Shown here piece after piece: positions 7,401-11,094 of a stretch of DNA of 11,094 nucleotides. The translations under genes were made by a program, and so were the position numbers. Positions within the stretch are counted from its first letter, which is position 1; the number at the start of each line of letters is the position of its first letter. This DNA is from Neptuniibacter sp. (lineage in GTDB: Bacteria > Pseudomonadota > Gammaproteobacteria > Pseudomonadales > Balneatricaceae), in NCBI GenBank assembly GCA_030149405.1, contig JASBRM010000358.1, forward strand, positions 1 through 11,094, written 5' to 3'. The notes under the pieces were generated by a model. That model made no database searches and had not been told where the DNA came from. It worked only from the letters and a program-made list of their open reading frames with translations.

Positions 7401-8306
7401 CCTTCTCAGCAAAGCGGTATGCAGCGCAAACTTTTCAACCTCATATTCCTCGAATTTGAAGTTGTTTACTTTGGTTTCACCGGTTAAATAATTCAGCTTG
7501 CCATTTCTTACCTTTCCCCAAACCTGTTGAGAACCCACAAAGTTTTCTATATTCAGATCAGCAAGTTTTAACCAGGGGTTAATCAATCCGTGATCCAAAT
7601 GCTCCACATTCAGATAAAAATCCACATCATTGCGGGACGGGTTGCCTTCAACCTCGGCTACGAAGTGAAGCGATGTATTGCCATTGCCCGCTTTAAGATC
7701 TGCGTTAATTTGCAGTTGATGCAAAACCCCATCGTGCTGCATGGTCACCTTTATAGGTGCAATGGAGATCACTTCTCCATTTTTGGAAACAAACTCAACC
7801 TGAGTTTCAGAGAGATTAATATCGGACTGATGCAGAAGCAGTGTTAACAGATCCGCTCCAGCATCACTTACAGGATGGGAATCGGCTAATGACGTTTGTT
7901 CATCCGAGGGAGCTTCTGGCTGTTGCGACAGATCATAGCGAATTTTCAGCCCAGCAAAATCCAGCACAGAAAAAACCGGTTTAAAAACCATGAGAGATTG
8001 TGCAGGATCGATCTCAATTTTTGCTTTGAGTAAACCGAGTTCAACACCTGGCTGAGACTCAAACTGATTAACCACAAGGCTGCCGATTTCGAGATTAGGC
8101 CGCCAGTTATTCCAGCTCCCTTTGACCTCACCCAGCATAACCCTGGCTTGTAACTGTTCAGAAAGGTAATCCTGAAGATCTGCCCGATAATCGTGAATAT
8201 TCTCAAAAAGCAACTTAAAGCTGACCAGCAGTACAGCAAAAATGCCCAAGAAAATCGCCAGGCACCAATACAAATACCAGGCAAGAGAGTGCGCTAAACG
8301 TTTCAC
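4455..8306 (-). CDS. yhdP: YhdP family AsmA-like protein, intermembrane phospholipid transport
   Basis: This 1283-residue protein matches the YhdP family in length (about 1270 in E. coli) and architecture. One N-terminal membrane anchor (about residues 8-30, YLYWCLAIFLGIFAVLLVSF) is followed by a very long periplasmic part rich in beta-strand repeats and an AsmA-like C-terminal region (about 1000-1240). YhdP spans the periplasm and, with TamB and YdbH, moves phospholipids to the outer membrane. The region around residue 783 has a CPGKSC motif whose two cysteines could form a disulphide in the periplasm. The start is a GTG (8304-8306) with a good AGGGA; no better start is needed because the membrane anchor begins eight residues in. 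It lies 12 bp after rng and overlaps the amidase gene by 8 bp. The acidic C-terminus (DDQQDSNDDLELGNG) appears non-conserved. Open frames on the other strand here are shadows. Confidence 0.94.
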   Translation of the reverse strand: MKRLAHSLAWYLYWCLAIFLGIFAVLLVSFKLLFENIHDYRADLQDYLSEQLQARVMLGEVKGSWNNWRPNLEIGSLVVNQFESQPGVELGLLKAKIEIDPAQSLMVFKPVFSVLDFAGLKIRYDLSQQPEAPSDEQTSLADSHPVSDAGADLLTLLLHQSDINLSETQVEFVSKNGEVISIAPIKVTMQHDGVLHQLQINADLKAGNGNTSLHFVAEVEGNPSRNDVDFYLNVEHLDHGLINPWLKLADLNIENFVGSQQVWGKVRNGKLNYLTGETKVNNFKFEEYEVEKFALHTALLRRDRSFQLQLTDLQVSGAEKQFNLPRISLDLVRKGNSIEPKALMVDKVDLSELQSWVVEQPFVSEKVVSIINTLAPEGHVEKIKVNWDDPADLSSFNLVADLKRVGIEAWGDVPELKGINGLLQADKKGGQIHLLSSDFIMHYPTLFTDRWQYSAAQGVIGWRFEEKGVVVASQLLHLSDQYVSASGRFSIYLPSSRDEQPLLNLQIGMQSSDGTQARYYIPPREVGEKTYAWLVEAIKSGHIKQAGFVLNGVTRSRLPDYQLPVVQMFFDLSEATFAYQPGWPEINKSDAFVFFRNGELIAEAKGGTIYDSNIDFAWVHLPKTTDKLFVNGVVDGSASDIHKLLTQSALREEVGSDLDAWAMNGEAETQVDLEIPLYTQKTPRVLVKSQLSSGQFESKEDRINFTAINGLVEYRSSTGISAENLKARLFDQPVAAKITSSKQKTQVYLDSSIETERLRKWLDLDLLNITSGKMSYQARLDMCPGKSCNQLVIGSDLTGVEIDAPAPLGKLASQKSELSLVSDLGRGFKDDRSAVRLNFANQLRGVMITDDQKVERARFTLGGGRPAAPEKPGIWLDGALPYLDFDQLQKFMTDAGFAGDKVESEAGTEESSLLKTISLDIGRFVFDDIELENLSTQLTLATKGWDLKASGPQVAGSLFIPESSKGIYEADLDYLIINTPDSDDQLEEAMPEPPVDSKELPFLNFKVKELTLNEKPVGQWSFELVPIVNGVIVENITASFHDAEARGEVRWKDDSDQRSHLTLRLDSNDFGKVLDAWGVSKSLETKSLKSYLQLSWDGAPWEFDIAEADGEIQFTAKNGRLLDVGNAGNFLRVFGILNLQSLGRRLRLDFSDLFKSGVAFDEMKANYAIQKGIANTTEPFVMVGPSVNMAMQGSLDLDKETVDKDIEVAIPVTGNIPLVSVLLGAPQVAGAVFLFDKLIGDPLAKFSTVKYHMSGDWSDPQIDVYNAKDDQQDSNDDLELGNG

Positions 8307-8312
8307 TAATAA

Positions 8313-8317
8313 TCCCT
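8313..8317 (-). promoter_or_regulatory. Ribosome binding site for the GTG start of yhdP
   Basis: On the - strand AGGGA lies 6 nt before GTG (8306-8304), in the 12-bp gap after the rng stop. It fixes this non-ATG codon as the yhdP start. Confidence 0.65.
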
Positions 8318-8318
8318 G

Positions 8319-9785
8319 TTACCTGAGTACAACATCAAAACTTTCTGCGTTGTACATAGGCTCAACCTGGAAACGAATGGTTTTACCGATAAATGCCTCA
8401 AGCTCTGCAACATGATCAGAGGCATCTTCTAAGAGATAATTAACAACCGTTTGCGCTGCCAGAACCAGATAACTATCGGTATCATAAGCTCTGTGCTGTC
8501 TGAGGATTTCACGGAAAATTTCGTAACAGACCGTTTCTGGAGTTTTGATAGAGCCCCGACCCTGACATTCAGAACATACACCACAAAGCACCTGCTCCAG
8601 ACTCTCACGGGTTCTCTTACGTGTCATTTCGACCAAACCCAGTTCTGAAACTCCGGTGACTTTACACTTCGCATGATCCCTTTCAAGAACCCGCTCCAGA
8701 GTTCTCAATACCTGCCTCTGATGGTCAGAATCTTCCATATCGATGAAATCAATAATGATAATCCCACCCAAATTACGCAGACGTAGCTGGCGACCGATAG
8801 CCGTTGCCGCCTCTAGATTGGTTTTAAAAATGGTTTCTTCAAGATTTCTATGACCAACAAAAGCACCCGTATTTACATCAACGGTTGTCATTGCTTCAGT
8901 CTGGTCAAAGATCAAATAGCCACCGGATTTAAGCTCCACTTTTCTACCCAGAGCTTTCTGAATCTCTTCTTCAACATTGAACAGGTCAAATATGGGTCGT
9001 TCACCAGGGTAGTACTCAATAGCACCCGCCACCTCAGGCACCAAAGCTTTTACAAAATCCTGTGCTCGGTGGAAGGTTTCCCTGGAGTCAATCCTTATTT
9101 TCTCTAACCCTGCATGAGCCATATCCCTGAGTGCCCTCATATTCAAAGGCAGATCTTCATAGATCACACTTGGTGCCTTGGCCGTTTTAATCTCCTGCTG
9201 GATAGAACTCCATAACCTACGCAGAAACTGAATATCTGCTTTCAATTCTGCTTCGGCCGCACCTTCAGATACCGTTCGAAGAATAAACCCAGATGGCTCG
9301 CCATCTTCCTCACTCAGAAGCTTCTGAACGGTCTGGCGTAAACGGTCCCTCTCTTCAGAATCCTCTATACGTTGAGAAACACCTAAATGTTGATTTCCTG
9401 GCATAAAAACAAGGTACCGTGAAGGAAGCGAAAGATGGGTGGTTAATCTTGCCCCCTTAGTGCCAATCGGGTCTTTGGTAACCTGTACCAGCAGTGACTG
9501 CCCCTCACGAACTAAATGCGCGATTGAAGCATTAGCTTTCTCTTCCTGAGTAGCGCTTTGCGCAAGCACTTCTTCTACATGAATGAACGCAGCACGCTCA
9601 AGGCCTATATCAACAAAGGCTGCCTGCATTCCTGGCAAAACTCTGACCACTTTGCCTTGATAGATATTACCAACAATACCTCTGCGATTTACCCGTTCTA
9701 CATACACTTCCTGCGGCATACCATTTTCGATAACCGCCACACGGGTTTCCATAGGAGTAAAGTTAATTAGTATCTCTTCGCCCAT
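8319..9785 (-). CDS. rng: Ribonuclease G
   Basis: This 488-residue endoribonuclease (E. coli 489) matures the 5' end of 16S rRNA and takes part in mRNA decay, cutting single-stranded AU-rich sites with preference for 5'-monophosphate ends. An S1 domain (about 35-120, RRGIVGNIYQGKVVRVLPGMQAAFVDIG) is followed by the RNase H-like and DNase I-like parts of the catalytic core. The metal-binding aspartates Asp303 (TVDVNTGAFVGHRN) and Asp346 (GIIIIDFIDM) fall at the same numbers as in RNase E. The zinc-link cysteines are Cys404 and Cys407 (CSECQGRG). There is no RNase E-type C-terminal scaffold, which separates it from rne. AAGGA (9792-9796) lies 6 nt before the ATG and overlaps the maf stop; the gap to maf is 9 bp. 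In the same cluster as mreCD-maf-yhdP, this is the conserved gammaproteobacterial order. Confidence 0.97.
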   Translation of the reverse strand: MGEEILINFTPMETRVAVIENGMPQEVYVERVNRRGIVGNIYQGKVVRVLPGMQAAFVDIGLERAAFIHVEEVLAQSATQEEKANASIAHLVREGQSLLVQVTKDPIGTKGARLTTHLSLPSRYLVFMPGNQHLGVSQRIEDSEERDRLRQTVQKLLSEEDGEPSGFILRTVSEGAAEAELKADIQFLRRLWSSIQQEIKTAKAPSVIYEDLPLNMRALRDMAHAGLEKIRIDSRETFHRAQDFVKALVPEVAGAIEYYPGERPIFDLFNVEEEIQKALGRKVELKSGGYLIFDQTEAMTTVDVNTGAFVGHRNLEETIFKTNLEAATAIGRQLRLRNLGGIIIIDFIDMEDSDHQRQVLRTLERVLERDHAKCKVTGVSELGLVEMTRKRTRESLEQVLCGVCSECQGRGSIKTPETVCYEIFREILRQHRAYDTDSYLVLAAQTVVNYLLEDASDHVAELEAFIGKTIRFQVEPMYNAESFDVVLR

Positions 9786-9794
9786 TACGTTTCC

Positions 9795-10391
9795 TTAAAC
9801 CAAATCCTTATGCCAGATTTCAACACCTGCCTGTTCTAATAAAGCAGCGGTTTCACATAAGGGCAATCCAACCACTGAGGAATAACTACCCTGAATCCCC
9901 TCAACAAATACGGCTCCAAGGCCTTGAATACCATATGAACCCGCCTTATCTGCTGGCTCGCCTGTCATCCAATATTTTTTGCACATTTCCTTAGTAAGGG
10001 TTTTAAATTTAACTGCTGTTTTAACCACAGAATATAGCGTTTGTTCTGCGTTTACGACCGCAACCGCTGTAAGAACTTCATGGTGCCCGCCTGATAGCTT
10101 CATCAAGGTTTCTATAGCTTCTGTTTCTCCGGACGGTTTACCAAGAATTTCACCATCGAACACTACTGTCGTATCGGAGCCAAGCACAGGTAACTTACCA
10201 TCAGAATTCTGATAACTGTTCTGAGCTTTTTCTATTGCCAAGCGCAACACATAATCCGTGGGGTTTTCGTTGTTTCGTACATCCTCACATATATCAACAG
10301 GCAACACGGTAAACTTTACACCGATCTGGCTTAACAGTTCCTTACGTCTCGGAGATGCAGAAGCAAGAATCAGATCATATTTTTCAGTCAC
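9795..10391 (-). CDS. maf: Maf-like nucleotide pyrophosphatase, YhdE type (dTTP/UTP)
   Basis: This 198-residue Maf/HAM1-superfamily enzyme hydrolyses dTTP, UTP and modified pyrimidine triphosphates to monophosphates, probably as a house-cleaning activity; some family members affect septum formation. Motifs are SASPRRKELL (11-20), the catalytic GSDTTV with Asp73, GKPSGETEAIETLMKLSG (about 84-101) and DKAGSYGIQGLG. These match the YhdE subgroup better than the YceF (m7GTP) subgroup, as does its position between mreD and rng. The start is GTG (10389-10391) and no in-frame ATG lies close enough to preserve the conserved N-terminal strand. The likely ribosome site TAGG overlaps the mreD stop, 8 bp upstream of the gene, so translation is probably coupled. 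Confidence 0.94.
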   Translation of the reverse strand: MTEKYDLILASASPRRKELLSQIGVKFTVLPVDICEDVRNNENPTDYVLRLAIEKAQNSYQNSDGKLPVLGSDTTVVFDGEILGKPSGETEAIETLMKLSGGHHEVLTAVAVVNAEQTLYSVVKTAVKFKTLTKEMCKKYWMTGEPADKAGSYGIQGLGAVFVEGIQGSYSSVVGLPLCETAALLEQAGVEIWHKDLV

Positions 10392-10398
10392 AAGAATG

Positions 10399-10402
10399 CC
10401 TA
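10399..10402 (-). promoter_or_regulatory. Ribosome binding site for the GTG start of maf, sharing the mreD stop codon
   Basis: On the - strand TAGG contains the mreD TAG and sits 7 nt before the maf GTG. It is short, so the weak site plus GTG suggests modest, coupled translation of maf. Confidence 0.45.
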
Positions 10403-10900
10403 TTGAATACGGAATATATGTCTAAGGCCACGCAGAGTAATGAACAGCCAAGGCCAAAGAATAGCACTTGCCAGACAGGGTAGAAGGAAGATCAGACTGT
10501 CTCCGGTATAGCCGGTAAATGACTGCATCCAATGAAACAATAGCTGGTTGATACCTACCAGCACCATCACCATCATGGATTGTTGAATTAAAGGAAACAT
10601 GCGTAGACGTTGATGCAAGACAAGGGTTACAAAAGCGATCACTGTGAGCGACATTGCATTTAAGCCAAGCACACTCCCTTTAATCACATCCAGAAACAAA
10701 CCCAGTAAGAAAGCGACACCCATGCCTACCCGATGCGGCAAGGCCATTACCCAATAGATAAGGATCATAGCCACCCACTCTGGTCTAGCCCACTCCACCA
10801 TGTGCGGTAGCGGAATCTGACTCAGCATTAAACCCACAAGGAAAGTGGCAAATATAATCAGACCACCACCACTTGATAGGTTAGGATTCCCTTCACTCAT
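10400..10900 (-). CDS. mreD: Rod shape-determining protein MreD
   Basis: This 166-residue hydrophobic inner-membrane protein is part of the elongasome (MreBCD, RodA, PBP2, RodZ) that directs lateral wall synthesis. About five to six membrane segments are visible, starting near residue 13 (GLIIFATFLVGLML) and ending near 155 (AILWPWLFITLRGL). The family-typical GLFLDVIKGSVLGLNAMSL (about 67-85) is present. Length matches E. coli MreD (162). Its ATG overlaps the mreC stop as ATGA (10897-10900) with GAGGA just upstream, a clear coupling arrangement. MreD sequences vary widely, but the mreC neighbour settles the identity. Confidence 0.94.
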   Translation of the reverse strand: MSEGNPNLSSGGGLIIFATFLVGLMLSQIPLPHMVEWARPEWVAMILIYWVMALPHRVGMGVAFLLGLFLDVIKGSVLGLNAMSLTVIAFVTLVLHQRLRMFPLIQQSMMVMVLVGINQLLFHWMQSFTGYTGDSLIFLLPCLASAILWPWLFITLRGLRHIFRIQ

Positions 10901-11094
10901 AGTTCCTCACCCTGGGAAACTGGTTCCTGAGGTTTAACTGGCATTTTCACCAGAAGAAGATGTCGGGATTTATCAAGCAATGCTGCGGGTTTAATCACGA
11001 CTTTAGCAAATTTCTGGCCTGGATCTCGTACCACTTCGTCAACAGTAGCCACCGGATAGCCTCTAGGGAAACGCCCTCCCAAACCAGAGGTAAC
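10897..11094 (-). CDS. mreC: Rod shape-determining protein MreC, C-terminal end (partial)
   Basis: The last 65 codons and a TGA stop are present; the reading frame is open to the window edge. VTSGLGGRFPRGYPVATV is the conserved end of the MreC periplasmic core, where the second beta-barrel closes. MreC is a bitopic inner-membrane protein that activates PBP2/RodA through its periplasmic domain and binds MreB/MreD. The remaining tail (VKMPVKPQEPVSQGEEL) is variable, as is usual. The TTG near 11080 is an internal codon, not a start. The N-terminal part, and presumably mreB, lie beyond the window. Confidence 0.93.
   Translation of the reverse strand, partial: VTSGLGGRFPRGYPVATVDEVVRDPGQKFAKVVIKPAALLDKSRHLLLVKMPVKPQEPVSQGEEL

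Noticed and set aside
4526..7847. Several + strand open frames of 60-100 codons opposite yhdP
   Set aside because: All are short, antisense to a long conserved gene, lack ribosome sites and show no family resemblance.
7946..8284. 112-codon hydrophobic - strand frame overlapping the yhdP N-terminus
   Set aside because: Apparent membrane character is the out-of-frame reading of the yhdP anchor region; there is no independent start context.
1..11094. Mobile elements, CRISPR arrays, tRNA/rRNA genes or defence systems
   Set aside because: Every stretch is accounted for by conserved housekeeping genes with tight spacing; I saw no terminal repeats, transposase, integrase, spacer-repeat pattern or tRNA cloverleaf.

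Overview
The window is a compact stretch of gammaproteobacterial chromosome with moderate G+C. Gene content and protein sequences point to a marine Oceanospirillales-type or related gammaproteobacterium; this is inferred from family resemblance and gene order, not from a database search. Almost every base is coding. I see no rRNA, tRNA, CRISPR array, insertion sequence, prophage or other mobile element, and no disrupted gene.

Layout: two operons converge. On the + strand (1-3647) lie the last codons of hpf (ribosome hibernation factor), then ptsN (EIIA-Ntr), rapZ and ptsO (NPr). This is the classic cluster downstream of rpoN that carries the regulatory nitrogen phosphotransferase system. After a 93-bp gap, the only non-coding stretch of any size, come mgtE (Mg2+ channel) and darP/yjgA (50S ribosome assembly). 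On the - strand, read from the right edge (11094) towards 3644, are the 3' end of mreC, then mreD, maf/yhdE, rng (RNase G), yhdP (giant AsmA-like envelope protein) and a nitrilase-family amidase. Spacings are a 4-bp overlap, 8 bp, 9 bp, 12 bp and an 8-bp overlap, so this is very probably one polycistronic unit with translational coupling. The operons meet at darP and the amidase gene, whose stop codons overlap by 4 bp.

How the genes work together: the left operon combines phosphoryl-transfer regulation (NPr to EIIA-Ntr, generally linked to K+, nitrogen and stress control), an RNase-adaptor/metabolite-sensing ATPase family protein (RapZ), Mg2+ uptake and ribosome maintenance (HPF, DarP). The right operon combines cell-shape determination (MreC/MreD), nucleotide-pool sanitation (Maf), rRNA/mRNA processing (RNase G), lipid transport to the outer membrane (YhdP) and repair of deaminated glutathione (amidase).

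I did not find a new biological system. The points most worth checking are: the overlapping convergent ends with a terminator-like hairpin for each operon inside the opposing gene; a RapZ that lacks the basic residues needed for sRNA binding in E. coli; the absence of tldD/tldE at a junction where relatives often carry them; and an inverted repeat over the candidate mgtE promoter.
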